Source: Theocolax elegans (taxonomy: Eukaryota > Arthropoda > Insecta > Hymenoptera > Cerocephalidae). From it: a DNA stretch of 64,000 nucleotides. Both the position numbers and the translations under genes were made by a program. The notes below the pieces were generated by a model that ran no database searches, was not told the DNA's origin, and saw only the letters and a program-made list of their open reading frames with translations. Below, piece by piece: positions 23,091 to 35,972 of the stretch; position 1 is the first letter of the stretch, and the number at the start of each line of letters is the position of its first letter. Location of the stretch: positions 50,652,029 through 50,716,028 of the forward strand of contig CM047431.1 of NCBI GenBank assembly GCA_026168455.1. The letters are read 5' to 3'.

Positions 23091-26000
23091 GGTATTTAAA
23101 TTAGTAAAAATCTATGAATAAAATAACGTCTATTTAGAAATATACCTACGGATTTCAAGTCCAAACAAAAAACATTATTCACATCGTACTTAGATGTAAT
23201 TATAAGTTAAAACAATCATACTTGACTTATGATAAAATTTTAAAATTATAAATTTAAACGTGTCAATTTTTAAAAGTACGTGTTTTCTGAGTTCTATAAA
23301 TAAAAATGTATCGACGTATATATAGTGTTACTAAAAGACATTTGTTACGTACACTTTATTTTTATTAAACAATTAAACATATTTGCATAAAATTATTTTA
23401 ATTATTCACTAATAATTAATTAGTTTGTAAGCTCGAATTTATTTTAAAGATTAATAATTAAATACTTAAAGTATCATTTGATTAAAGAATTTTAATTTAC
23501 TGTAGATTTGAAAAACGTCACATTTTGTTAAAAAAAATGATGAGATTTCTGTCATAAAATTCTTTAATTATATCATTATAAACTGTAAGAAACACGTGGT
23601 AATTATTAATGTAAATATAACCATTATGTAAAATTTGTGTTTAACAATGTAATTTATTCGAATGTAATTAAAATAATAAATAGCTATATAAATATATATA
23701 CCTTACGAATGCACTGATAAAGAGTTTGAGTGAATTCAGTAAAATGTTTGTTTGAATAATGCTAAATAAATAATTACTTGAAACTAAGAAAACAATCATA
23801 TGATATATTAAATTAAAATGGATTTAAATTATATATAAATAAAATAATATAAATTAACAATATTGTAACTGAAGTATATATAGATATACCGTATTTGACA
23901 ACTACTTGAATATTTCTTATTTTTGAACTAATATTTGTTTACGACTATTCAATAAAATATTTTATGAAATTCACTAAATCTTATTTCACAGGTGTGATTT
24001 TAAGGAAACATTTTTTATCTATCTGTATATGGTTTTTTTTAACAACGAACGAAAGATGCCAACGGTAAAAAATTAATTTCGTTTAAACATATACACATAT
24101 GTGTCGATCGAGTTTATCATTGAAAAAAAAAAATTAGGTCACATTATTCCCTTCATTAATTAACAAAAGTCAATGAAAACTCAGCCGATTAAAATACACG
24201 TGACGTCATACGGCGTTGATACCTACACGGCTTATACGGTGACGTCACTTAATATTAAAATTTACCCATGTACACACACACACACACACACACACATATA
24301 CTTGTTTACCATATTTGAAACAAAACGAGAAAAACTTAAAAATTTTTTAACGTTCAGAAAAATAATGTTTTATTAACTATATACGGTGAATTCGTTTATC
24401 TTAACTACTTGATTTTTAGTTTGGGTTTTGTATCCGTCTGATCATATCCGGAGTCGAGCTACTTCAATTTTTTCTACACGGATGTCGTTGTTTCAATTAT
24501 GATAATAATTTAACGGGACTTTTTTTAAGCAACTTGATAATTAATTTTCATGTACGTATTTAGGTGGGTGTAAAAATGATTTGTTACTCGAAACCATATA
24601 TTTCATTTGTAAAAAGCGAAAGTTCAGGAATATGAAATGAAAATCTACAATTATAATCATAGAAGTTTCATTTTTATATGTATTATTTTTTTCATACGAA
24701 CATAGTGTCGATGTATTTCATAGACATTATTTTTTGAAATTATACTTTAAGTAAAAAATAGATTCCTTGCTTATTGTTTTCTTTTTATTAATGTTATATA
24801 TAAATCACGGTTATGTTTTTCTAATTTATTTTATTCTTGTAGGATTGTAGATGAATTTTAATATTTCTATAATATATTTTGTTATTTTTTATTAATGCAA
24901 TTAAACCTCTCCACATGAAGTTATGTTTGCGAAAATATGAACCATCTAATTTAGATATCAATCAATCTATTGTTTTAATTGAATGGACGATAATTTTATA
25001 AATTTTTCGTTTTCCAATGAAATACATACGAATCTTCACCTAATGAAATACATACGTTCTTTCACCTGTTACAGCTTGATATTTCTTTGAATAAAACGCT
25101 CGTTTTTTTAAAAATTATTTTTATTTTTATATGTATGTATTATCGGTCATTATTTTTATTTTTATTTCATTTACGATTGTTTGTAACGATATACATCAAT
25201 TTTGAGTTTTGATAATTAAATACATTTTTTACGCGCGTATAGCAACGTATTTTTATTCGCGCTACTTCATGAATTCTGTGAATTGCATCACGATTAATCT
25301 ATTTCACGTATACTACAAGCCGAAGAAAGTAAGGTATATTAATTATAAAATGTACACCGAGAAAATAGTGTAGATTAAAAATGACTATAAAATATGTATA
25401 TATTCAATAACGAGAGAAGGAACGTTCGTTAGAGAGTTTGCAGTAATTATTAAACTGTTTACAATTATATAACAATAATTATATTAAGAAACATAAAAAA
25501 AAGAGAAAAGAAATTGTGAGTACTCTCGCAGTACATCCTCCAAAATATAGTTATATATTTAATACACAACCATTTTTCTTATCGTACATAATTTTTAGTG
25601 ATTTCAATGAAATGTAAATCTATATGTGGTAAATTGACATTTCACGAAGAAAGAGAAAAACATGAAATTGAAATTGAAACAGTTAAAAATGTAACGATGA
25701 TTAATCATCGACGCAGTTAGAGAGAGAGAGAGAGAGAGAGCGATACGGGGCAGATTTTATTTAATTCGAATGACCGATAGACGCTCCGCACCGAAATAGT
25801 CGAACAATTTATTTAGGATTTTTATCGGGTTTTCGTAAAATATAGCACGATTGTGACGTATCGGTGGCGATTCTCGCGTTATTCGGATTACATTGACTTT
25901 AGTCTAAAAAAAAGTGAGTTTTTTGCGAACCCTGTAGATCACCCGTATATATTTATGTTTTACAAGATTTCGAGTGGTTGCCTCGCTTTTCTCGACATGA

Positions 26001-26112
26001 CAATCTTATACGAGACGAGTATCGTGTTTCTCTTTTTTGGGTGTTAATTTTGCAAAAATAATAATAATAATTTATAGTCTTCATATGTAGATATACGAAT
26101 TTTCAGCATATT
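23091..26112. other. AT-rich intergenic region, no gene; paired CRE sites and microsatellites
   Basis: No coding region can be supported. It contains a (CA)n tract (24272-24296), a GA tract (about 25720-25741) and two perfect cAMP-response-element palindromes, listed separately. Remaining sequence is unremarkable AT-rich DNA with short T, A and TA runs. Confidence 0.5.
24201..24247. promoter_or_regulatory. Two perfect CRE palindromes TGACGTCA, 39 bp apart
   Basis: TGACGTCA occurs at 24201-24208 and again at 24240-24247. The first overlaps an E-box (CACGTGACGTCA). These octamers bind CREB/ATF-type bZIP factors in animals. Two perfect 8-mers 39 bp apart in AT-rich DNA are unlikely by chance (each about 1 in 65 kb), so this is a candidate enhancer. 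The target gene is unknown; the nearest are mRpS18C (1.3 kb away, minus strand) and the KChIP-like gene (+). Confidence 0.4.
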
Positions 26113-27244
26113 CTATATCGGATTTGGTAATATTTTTTTTGTTTTGTATATACGATGGGAATAGTAATAATAATAGAGAGATGAGAGAGAGGTAGGCGAG
26201 TGTATGGGAACTGGTTGAAGAAAGGGAGGGTAAAGCGATTCACACAGTAACCCACATCGAAGTGACGGAGAAATGGGTGAGAGTTGAAGGGGGGGGGGGG
26301 TTGGCGGTGAGAGAGAGAGAGAGGGAGAGAGCGGCACGCACACGTAGACGTAGTTTACCTTCGGTGATAAAAAGGCTTTCCCATCCGTACGCATCACGAC
26401 ATCGGGACGAAGGGGGTGGAGGAGGGGTGGTGGGTGGTGGTGGAGCGGAGGGTATATGGAATACACGTCGAAGTTCGAACCCCTCCCCACCATCGAGAGT
26501 CGTGAGGGACTCGGTGGAAAGCGCCACCTGAGCGATATCTCGATCAGAGAGCGGAGCCAGCGCGGCGGCGCGCCAGCCAGTGACCGCCGACTCCTCCGAG
26601 TGCTCGGGTACACGCAACCACTACCCTGCCCTCTCTTTCTCACTCTCTCTCTCTCTCTCTCTCTCTCTTTGCTCTCAACGTCACTCTCTCTCTCTCTCGC
26701 TTTTCGTGCTCTCGCGCGCGCACACACACACACACACACACGCGTGCAGAGAGAGAGAGAGAGACGCACGTCCGCGGTGCGCGTCGACACCCCGTAACAA
26801 CGTTGCGCGGATGGGCGGGTTCGACTCGGGCCCCGAGGCCCGATTACGCGAGTGCCGCCGGCTTCTTTAATACGGGACAGTTCCCTCTACCGCGTACTCC
26901 TCGTCCTCGTCGGCGCCGTTGTCATCGTCATCCTCCTCCACCTCGTCGTCGTCGTCGCCATCAACCAGCTCGTCTCCCTCCATCCCTCTCCCTCCCTCGC
27001 TGGGTGGAGGACTTTTTTTCTCTCTCCATGGACATCCATGGTGGAAGTTAGTTACTTTTTCATCATTATTTTCTTACACCTATTCGCGTTTACGTAAATC
27101 ATTGTACTGTGCACGAACGGTGAATGGGGAAGGGGGAGGGGGGATGGGGGGGTGAAATTGCGAGGGTGAATAGTGAAAAATTGGAATTTTTCGGATAGAT
27201 TATTTACCTGGTATAATCATTCTTTCTTTGTTATTCCTGCACAG
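26113..27244 (+). promoter_or_regulatory. GC-rich promoter / 5' UTR exon-like island ending in CAG|GTAAGG
   Basis: About 1.1 kb of GC-rich, simple-repeat-rich DNA: G-rich runs (26290-26301 and 26410-26452), CT repeats (26637-26698), CA repeat (26719-26740), GA repeat (26749-26764) and a pyrimidine-rich CTCGTCGTC segment (26890-27010). GAGA-type repeats with high CpG content are common at insect promoters. The island ends with CAG|GTAAGG (GT at 27245), a near-ideal splice donor. I infer a plus-strand 5' UTR exon that could splice to the acceptor at 35699 of the KChIP-like exon. Long open frames here are low complexity on both strands and rejected as coding. Confidence 0.4.
27126..27152 (+). 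other. G-quadruplex motif (four runs of 4-7 G)
   Basis: Four G runs (27126-27129, 27132-27136, 27138-27143, 27146-27152) are separated by loops AA, A and AT. This fits the G3+N1-7 consensus strongly, with very short loops. If the inferred 5' UTR exon ending at 27244 is real, the motif is also in the transcript. Confidence 0.7.
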
Positions 27245-30200
27245 GTAAGGATACGCTTTTCAATTACGTGGGGTGTACCGAGCGTTTTTTAGGTGACATT
27301 AGTGCTCGACTTAACGTTCTTCATTTTTTACATTTTGATAAATTACCTTGTATACCTACTTGCACCTGACACAATTCCGTATATACCGACGTTTTTCTTT
27401 TCGTTCTCTCTCTCTCATTTTTTAATTTTTTTGATCGAGGTGAACTTTTCGTACGGACGATTCAATCACGAAACCACTGTGGAACTTTTACTCTACCTGA
27501 ACAAAACTGTAAACCTGCTTTTCGTTTCTTCTTACAACACCGTTCAATATCGTATTTCATACTTTGTACAGACAATATTACGATAATTACGTCCTACTCG
27601 TTGTGATCGTGTATATTTTAACGATAATGGTACAGTTTTTCTTTTCGTTTCAAAGTTCGTAGAAGAGGTTATGATTTACATTTACGTGTACTCCGCTGAT
27701 CGTTTACTTCGATTACTTACAAATTACAATTGAATATTATTAATTGCACTAAGTATTTAAGTGTACTCGACCGATCGACTCGAATCAATATATAATTACA
27801 TTTTTTTTAATGCACTTTGTCTTATTTCACAGATCCGACAATATTTATAAACGCGTCTGTGTATATATAAACTTTCGTAGATTCATTTTTTTTTACAATC
27901 GAATCGATATACATACATATACACACTAAGCCTCCATAGTTAATAAACGATAATTTTCAAGAGTTCCCTTGTATATAAACGAAATAACCAAAGTCAAAAA
28001 GAAGAATAATTTTTCTCGCGATAGATTAATTTCATTCGACAAATCGAAAAGTAAAAAGTTTGTTTGTTTATATAATACCTTCGTGACATTAATAAAACAT
28101 TAATATACACATTCAAATTTAATTATTTTACTATTCACACGTCTACGCTTTAAATTAGTGTAAGTAATGAAAGTTTCGTTTCATTAAAAACCGAGAGTTC
28201 TCGTAAAAGATATTTATTAAATACTTTAGCAAAAATATCTCTCTCCGCTATTTATATATATAAACACGATGCGTTATAATGTTTATTTAATACGCTTTTA
28301 AATTTTAACGAAACACGTTTAAATAGAATAAACGTATATACAGTAGTGTTCTCTCTCCTTTTTTTTTTAACGATCGAAGAAAAAATAAATGATACGTGTA
28401 CGCGCAAAAGTTACGTGACGCAAGATTACGGTCAGGGGTTTTTACTATCGCCCTAACATTCTTTAAAGTATAACACGATTTTAACTACCGTCGTTATGCA
28501 CGTGAATTTCGGTTGGTAAATTATTCAACTCATTGCGATCGGAAATAGTTTCGAAAACGGGGGGGAATCGGGTAAACGAGTTGTAACTTGTGTACACCAG
28601 TGGACCGACTCCGAGTTTAGTCGGGCAACGCTCCTCGACGACAATTTTATCAGTTTAATTCCATTTATCATCTACGTTATGTGTACTTATTCTTTTTAAT
28701 GCTAATAAATGTACACGATAATTTTAAAATATTCCAATTTTTCGGCCTCTCGTTTTTCAACCGCTCGACCGGATATATTACGCACGGAGAAAAGAAAAGT
28801 TGTATAAAATGTATATTTAAATGTTTTGGGTAAATATTGCAGTATCAATATGTATATATATGTATAGTCAATAAATCTAAATCAAAATACATATTTAAAG
28901 TGATCTTGTCTAAGATAAATTACTAGCTATTATGAACGATAAAGATTTTAATGTGATTTTCTATTTTATTTCTCACTGTTCCAAAAAGAAATTATAAATA
29001 CGAACGAACGTCATTATTTTACGTAGAACATTTGGATTATTTTTATGCAACTTTTCTTTTCATGTATTCTTCAAATTCGTGGGAGAGTGAAAGAGTCACT
29101 CGAAGCTTGAAACGCTACATTTTTTTTTTTCAGTGAAAATTTCACTCGAATTGAGGAATGTTACACTCGAAAAAAAGAAAAGTGAAATTGTATTTCAAGT
29201 TAAAATTTTACTTACCATGAAGAAAAAACAAAAAATTTTTTTTAAAGATTTAATTCCATAGAAATATTTTACAAAATTTATAGAAATATTTTATTAAATT
29301 TTGTATTGCATTGTCTTATATGTAGATAATTAATGTCAATGTTAGACTTTTCTTTCAATTATTTATTCTCGTAAACAATTTCTGACAAATATTTCAAACA
29401 TTGAAAAAAAAAATTAACGTCTCAACAATTAATAAAGAAATATACTTAAAAAATCTTATCAATTTTATTAAATTTTTCCATTATAAAGTCCTCGTAGAAT
29501 AGAATAGAAACCAAACTTCATAATTTCATAATTATATAATTATTTCGACATTGAATCTTAAACTTTGTATATTTAGCTAGATTGGATTCAATTCTGACAT
29601 ATTCACTCATAGACTCACTGACATATACACATAGTTTTGTCTCTAAACGAGTAATTTTTTCACTCGAAAGATATTTTAGGGAGTACCCGATAGTGTCTAC
29701 AAAGAGAACAAAAAAAAAAAACATAAAGTTGTCATTGCGTGAATGGAAAGACGAGGGATGAAGAACCTGCTGTTGTTTCGATTTTTTGCATACACCTATA
29801 GACGCTTTTGTGAGTGACGAAAAAAAAGTTACGTTATCATCGTACTTTGGTTTACCCGCGTATTGTTTTTTTTTTGTATAAATACGATTATACCGTCACT
29901 TGCGTTATAATTGTTTCTTAAATGAATGGGCCTCTGTTTTATCAGCGCTACTGTCAACCAGTCGTTCGTAAACCTCTTCGGTTTGTACTGGATTGTTTTG
30001 CTTTTTTTTCAATACGGTCTATAACCAGTACTTGCTCACGTGTAAATGTAGTTAATTTTCAAGTTTGCGTTCATAATCCTTTTTTTTATCGTACTTTTTA
30101 AAGTTGCGATGGTGCAATTTTCCTAATTAATAATTAAAAATGTTAATTAATAATTAATAATTAAAAATGTTAAGGGGAGAATTCATAGATTAATTGTCTG

Positions 30201-30322
30201 AATGTACACTAATTTCTGAATAAATTATTGAAACAAACAGGTACAGCTCGTATTTTTCATTAATCGCAATAGTGAAGAATTTCGAAAGAGAAATAAATAC
30301 TAAATCAATTGTTATTAATTAA

Positions 30323-30367
<45 letters not shown>

Positions 30368-30490
30368 GTGTGTGGTATAAACCTTAAAAATTAAAGGATA
30401 ATAATGTATCAATTTGACGCGAGCTAGATAGATTTTTTAATTAAATATAATAACAATGATGATAATAATTATATTTCACCATCCGTTAAT

Positions 30491-30712
30491 TAACTAAGTT
30501 AAAAGGATTATTTTTCAATTTACTGAGGGCCAGGTAGGTTTTTAATCTCATCGTACTGCTTATTTTCAGATTAATAAGCCTGAAGTGGTTGGCGAATTTT
30601 GCCAATGAAACGTTGCACATAACGCGCAAGTGTTTTTTTTTTTTATTTATTCAAATAAATAAAAACCAATCTGGCCCTCAAGAAATTGAAAAATAATCCT
30701 TTTAACTTTGTT
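30491..30712. mobile_element. Small foldback element with 43-bp inverted ends
   Basis: TAACTAAGTTAAAAGGATTA at the left end is matched in inverted orientation by TAATCCTTTTAACTTTGTTA at the right end. Pairing continues through TTTTTCAATT and GGGCCAG to give about 43 bp of imperfect terminal inverted repeat around a 136-bp middle. No coding capacity. Size and form fit a MITE or foldback element of unknown family. Confidence 0.65.
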
Positions 30713-31116
30713 AAGCACAATAACATTTTTTACGTTATATGCGCAAAGTTTCGTTAGTGAAATTCGTCAATCCCTTCATGTTTAACAAATAACTTTTATT
30801 AATGAATTAAGTATTTATTTCATGACGTTTAATAAAACGTACTCGTCGCTATTAATATCAATAGATCTATGTATTATTGGTTACAAATTCAAATAAAATC
30901 TAATTTTATATTAGAAAAGGCCCATGTAACTTTGTCCTTGATCTTCAACTTGGACTGCTCAGTAAAGTCGAACTACAGATTTTACCTTAAACGTAGGTCG
31001 CATAAGGTATGCAGTTATACGTGTTATAAAAACGAAGAGTTTCTCAAATGAGTATAGATATATAGATAGCAATCTCTTCTTAGCGATAAGAAAAACTACC
31101 AAACACACTGCGCGTG

Positions 31117-31391
31117 CATTGAGAAAAAGTTTAGATTAATAAGTACAATAGTATTTAGTAAACGAATCACAGACTGACAAATTAGGGAAATTACTACAGT
31201 GTATAGTAAAAATTACTATAGATTATAATAAAATTTACTATAATTCTTGTAATATTTGCTATAAATTTTCTAAATTTTAATATAAACTATAGTAATTTTT
31301 CTTAGTTTGTAAGTATGTAATTTATTTACTAGAAACTATTGTAATTTTTACGAAATATTTTGTAGTTTTTAATACAAAATTTTTCTCCGTG
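31117..31391. mobile_element. MITE, CACTGAG-end family, member 1
   Basis: About 275 bp of highly AT-rich, internally palindromic sequence bounded by CATTGAGAAAAAGTTT and AAATTTTTCTCCGTG. Inside are multiple ACTATAG/CTATAGT motifs and ACAGACTGACAAA, which reappear in the copies at 40.7, 42.0 and 44.3 kb. No reading frame. The recurrence of termini and interior defines a non-autonomous DNA transposon family. Confidence 0.7.
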
Positions 31392-34300
31392 TGCGTTTTT
31401 ACTTATTTCACTTATTTGATGGTTCAAATAGAACAGTTCACTGATGATTGGTGAAATTTTGGATATATCATTGTGACAATTAGTTATAATAAAATTTTAA
31501 CTGAAGTTAAAACGAAAAAAAATTTGTATTATTTTAATTTTATAGATCACTGATTTAGAGGGAGTCAAACTCACCGTTTACTCTTTTTACCTTATATCGA
31601 CATAAAATGTCACGTAAAAATCGATGTAATATATATTAAGAAAGCATATTAATTAATAGATTTCTGAGAATTTGACGCTCTTTGTTGTTTAATTTCTCAC
31701 AATAATCATTACTTTTTGATCATAAATTTCAAATCACAAAATACAGTCTATACTGTTGTCGTAAATTAATTGCAAATTGTTGGTAAGAGATGATACTTGA
31801 AAACTAGTAAATATGTATCAGATAAATAATCTCATAAAAATTTGATAAATCAATGCGCCTTTTATCAATTATTGCCAATTTAATGTGATATTTAACGTCG
31901 GTAAGGAAGAGAGAATATAAGTTAGAGTGTGTCACTCCGTTAATAGTGAAATCTCACTGACTCTACATCAGATAAAAGTGAAATTTAAACTATATTTTAA
32001 CTTTAGAGAGTAGAATAATTTTGATAATTCAACATTTCACCGTTCACAGACGAATGATCCATAAAATACGATTAGTCGATTAATCGTTATGCATCCTAAT
32101 GTTCTTGTAAAATAAGAAACTCGAAGGTGTCAAAAGACGTGATCTCGACATAAAGAGAAAATAAACAGGGGTATCAAACATTTCGTAGGTGCGATTAATT
32201 AATCTTCTATCCCTTGGTTGTATCTTATAGATGTCGAAATATTCCGATAATTGATTACTAACCGACACTCTCGATCGCACTCGACTTTTTTCTTTCCAAT
32301 GAAAAATCACTAATTTATTAACGATATGGTGACTAAGGAATAAGGAGAAAAATATATTATTAAAAATAATTACTATATTTTTAAGTAAATGATGGTCAAA
32401 CTGTTATAATAAGAAATATTTTATATATATCTATACAGTAAAATTAAATAAAAAATTGTAGCAAAAATTAGTATATATTTAATTAATTTTACCATAACAT
32501 GGTATACATAATGATTTTTCTTGTTTTGACAGGTTCTCCAATACTCTCTATGCTAAAGAGTATTGTAATTTTTAATCATACATTTCTCGTCGTGCACATT
32601 TAAACAAATTGCGTGATACCTTACATCGTGAAAAAAGAAAAAAAAATTAACTAGTTAATTAATATATTAAAATATTACAAGATTGTACAAGTATGCATTA
32701 CACGCGTTCAAAAAACGCGTTCGATACAAGGAAAGAAAGTTGTCAATATCGTTGCTGTTTTTACGTTTTCTCATTATATTCAATTCCTTGATAATTTCTG
32801 TTTGAAAAGGTTTGTTCATTACTCGTTTTGATCGAGAAGAATAAAACGTTCATCGAGACATTTTTCACTTTCCCCGGAAGAATAATCTTACGACGTTACG
32901 TATTGGATCCGTTTCAGGCCCTCGATCTTAAATAATTGGCCGCTCATTATCGCAACCGTCGGGTGATGATCTTGAATGAGTTTGGTAATTCGCTCGCTCC
33001 TCGGATACAATGAAATATTCAAGAACCACTGTTACCGAGGACAATGAGGCACTAACGACCGCGCGAGCGAGTCACGGTAAATTTTCACCCGGGATACTCT
33101 TATTCCTTTAGAGAATCACAGAGAGGACACTAGTGATATTATCTTCTTTCATCTTTATTTTACTCGACGAATCGAGTAAGGATGTTCTTCGTTACCTTTT
33201 TGTCAATACCATCCAAATTTTTATCCTCGAGTATTTCAGTTTTTTTTTAATTATACAACGTGGATAGAATATCATTGTCTTTTCGAGTTGGGTGCGATAA
33301 TTGTCTTCGGTATAAATAATAACCAACAGTTTCCAAAATATTTGAAAATATTATCCAGGTAACGCTATCTTTCATTCTTCATATTTAACGTTGAAAAATC
33401 ATAGAATAAAAATAATAAAAAAATAATAATATAAATAATATTATAGATTATAGATATTTATTATAGATTATTTATTTCAAATGATTACACATAATTGATG
33501 TGAACAACTGTATATAGAATCTTGCACGTATTGCGTTAAAGAACGACAAGTATAAGCTTGAAATTGATTTGTTAATTATATACCGATACATATACCTATT
33601 TTTTAACGAATATATAATTTATATTCAGTAGAATGTAGATCTCTTTTTCCACCAAATTGAAACGTGATATTATTCGTAAGGATCATCGATAATGTGTATA
33701 TATATATATATATTTTAGACTATAATGCATTTGTGACATTTTAAGGCACAATTTTTGTGGCCTCTACATTACAGTGCCTAGATTATTAATCCATCGATCG
33801 TGCGTATCATCAAAGGCGATTCGAATTGGGTTTGTTAATTAAAAGTAAACAAATTCTAATTAATCTAAGTACAAAGCACTGTGAGATTCGTCGTCAAATT
33901 GAGGATGATGCGGAGTTCACATATGTATATATAGCTTTTCAACATTGTTCGGATTTACAATGCATAATTCTTGGATTGATTTTACGTTTAACAAGAATAT
34001 ATAGATCCAAGCTTTGTAATAATTATTATCGATTGTTTAAAAAATTAAGCTCGTAATGGTATGGCGATTCGCTTTACGCGAATATAATACGACGACCGGG
34101 GGCAGTTTTTATTCACGTCAAGAATTATCATTGGGTTTGCGCATTGAAAAATAGAGTAATAATAATAATAATAATAATAATGATAATAATATTAATAATA
34201 ATAATTGGTTATATAAACTCTAGTGCAAAAAATTAAGAGATATAATGAAAAATATATAAGAAGGATAGAACGAAATTTCAAATAGAGATATAATAAATGT

Positions 34301-34622
34301 GGTATAGGAAAAATATAGAATAGGACTAGTATAATAGAAACAGAGAAATAAAACAAAAAATATAGTTGGTGTATAACACATATACAAATCAGAAATATTC
34401 ACAAAAAAGTAAAGAAGAAATAAAAGAACCGTAGTAGAAATCAAAGCATTATAAAACGTTTTATTAGTCAAAGTCTAGCTATTTCCCCGAAAATAGCCAA
34501 TGAGGTATGTAATTAATTGACAAAATATGATTTTACCTAACCTCAAAATCTTGAAATTCGGTTATGAAAAATAATGTGATAAAGAGTCGTATAAGTGTAA
34601 AGGTATTATACGCCAGTAAATA

Positions 34623-34827
34623 CACTGAGAAAAATTTGTTAGTATAAATTACTATTTGAATGGTAAACGGAGGACAAACTTGCACAATTATAAAAATTAT
34701 GCTATTAATAATATAGAAATTGCCACCATTGAGGAAAAATTACTATTAATAATGGCAATTTTTTCGATTATTATGGCAATTTTTACGATTATTAATAGCA
34801 ATTTTTACTAAAAAATTTTTCTCAGTG
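34623..34827. mobile_element. MITE with perfect CACTGAGAAAAATTT ends
   Basis: A 205-bp element bounded by CACTGAGAAAAATTT and its exact inverse AAATTTTTCTCAGTG, with an interior of repeated GGCAATTTTT/AATTGCCA motifs. The termini relate it to the element at 31117 although the interior differs. No coding capacity; a clear target-site duplication was not identified. Confidence 0.75.
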
Positions 34828-35807
34828 TGAAAACGTTTTAATGTTTATGAGGTAAGTGTGGGTATGATATTATTCGTAAGAATTGCTATGCAAAAAAATC
34901 GAACTGTTACTGTATTAAGTTTTATAACACAATTATTTTAAATATTTAAAATAATTATTAACTTGACGATTATCCCTAGTTGTACACTTTTGTACACTAG
35001 TGAATACTTAAGTCGCAATTAAAAAATTATTTATATAAAAATTATTATATCAAATAATCATGCAATACTTTGTTTTCATTCCGATTAATAATGCCTTATT
35101 TTACAATAAAAAATAAAAATTCTAACGTTTCATACTATCTACCTAACTTAGAATGGTGTAGGTGAAGGATCTGTGCCTTTTTAATTCTTTAGATTAGTAT
35201 AATTTTAAGATAGGACTAAGTTAGACTAAAAGTAGGTACATATAGATAGTTTTTATAAAATAATAATATTTAAAAAATTTAATAAAAAAATAATTTTTTT
35301 AAACTATTATTAATTATTAGTTTTGATCTTTTTGTAAAAATTAAAATTTAATCTTGTAAATAAAATATCAATATTTAATTTTGGAAAAAAAGAAATATTT
35401 ATATAATTTTGTTTTTATAATAAATAATACACGGAATCAACAAAACCTGTTGGAAAATTCACCATAATACTCACACTTATACCCTATATATTAAAATAAC
35501 ATCAACTCTCGATTTTTCGGTACTCAGTAAAAAGATGAGCCTATTTGCTATTTGCTATGAATCTGTTTTGTGATGCGTTTAATGTTTATCCGCCGAGTGT
35601 ACACACTACATTATAAAATCGTATTCGAAAATGAACAATTTAACGAGGAGTAAATAAATAAATGTAAATTAAAGAGATTTTGGTGACGATTGGTTGCAGA
35701 AGTGAGATGAGGATGAAGAATCGGTGAGGTATCCCGAGGTGCGTCAAGGTCGGGAACTTAAGGAGGATCGAGGAAAGGAAGGTCGGAAGCCTGACTAGGA
35801 GGTGGTC

Positions 35808-35972
35808 ATGGCGACGCCGCCGGACTCGCCCGGGCCCGAGGAAGCCTTGTTCGAGTTCGAGAGCGCCCGAGTCAGGCAACAAACGACTCGGCCTGTTGCC
35901 CTCGAGGAACTTCTCAAACAGACCAAGTTCTCCAGGCAGGAGATACGCGTCATGTACCGCGGTTTCAAACAG
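35808..35972 (+). CDS. KChIP-like neuronal calcium sensor, first coding exon (partial gene)
   Basis: One coding exon of 55 codons (ATG at 35808, donor CAG|GTACCC with GT at 35973), preceded by a 108-bp 5' UTR part that starts after the acceptor at 35699. An in-frame TAG lies five codons-worth upstream of the ATG (about 35799), supporting this start. The end of the peptide (RPVALEELLKQTKFSRQEI, then RVMYRGFKQ) matches the segment just before the first EF-hand in Kv-channel-interacting proteins, which normally continues ECPSG in the next exon. KChIPs are EF-hand proteins of the recoverin/NCS family that bind Kv4 channel N-termini and tune A-type potassium current. The EF-hand exons were not seen in the remaining 28 kb, so a very long intron is inferred. 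The N-terminal 25 residues are Pro/Glu-rich and specific to this isoform. Confidence 0.85.

Larger units (their letters stand above)
27245..35699. other. Long AT-rich stretch, probably intron of the KChIP-like gene
   Basis: No coding region seen. It holds an (ATT)n microsatellite (about 30323-30366), an (AAT)n microsatellite (about 34157-34203), a 222-bp foldback element (30491-30712) and two MITEs (31117-31391 and 34623-34827), listed separately. A GC-richer non-repetitive patch at about 32860-33125 could be a conserved non-coding element. The stretch ends with the acceptor TTGGTTGCAG at 35690-35699. Confidence 0.45.

Noticed and set aside
26113..26797. Long frames (225, 125 and 113 residues) on both strands
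   Set aside because: Low-complexity Ser/Leu/Arg/Pro sequence from GA, CA and G-rich repeats; mutually overlapping on opposite strands.
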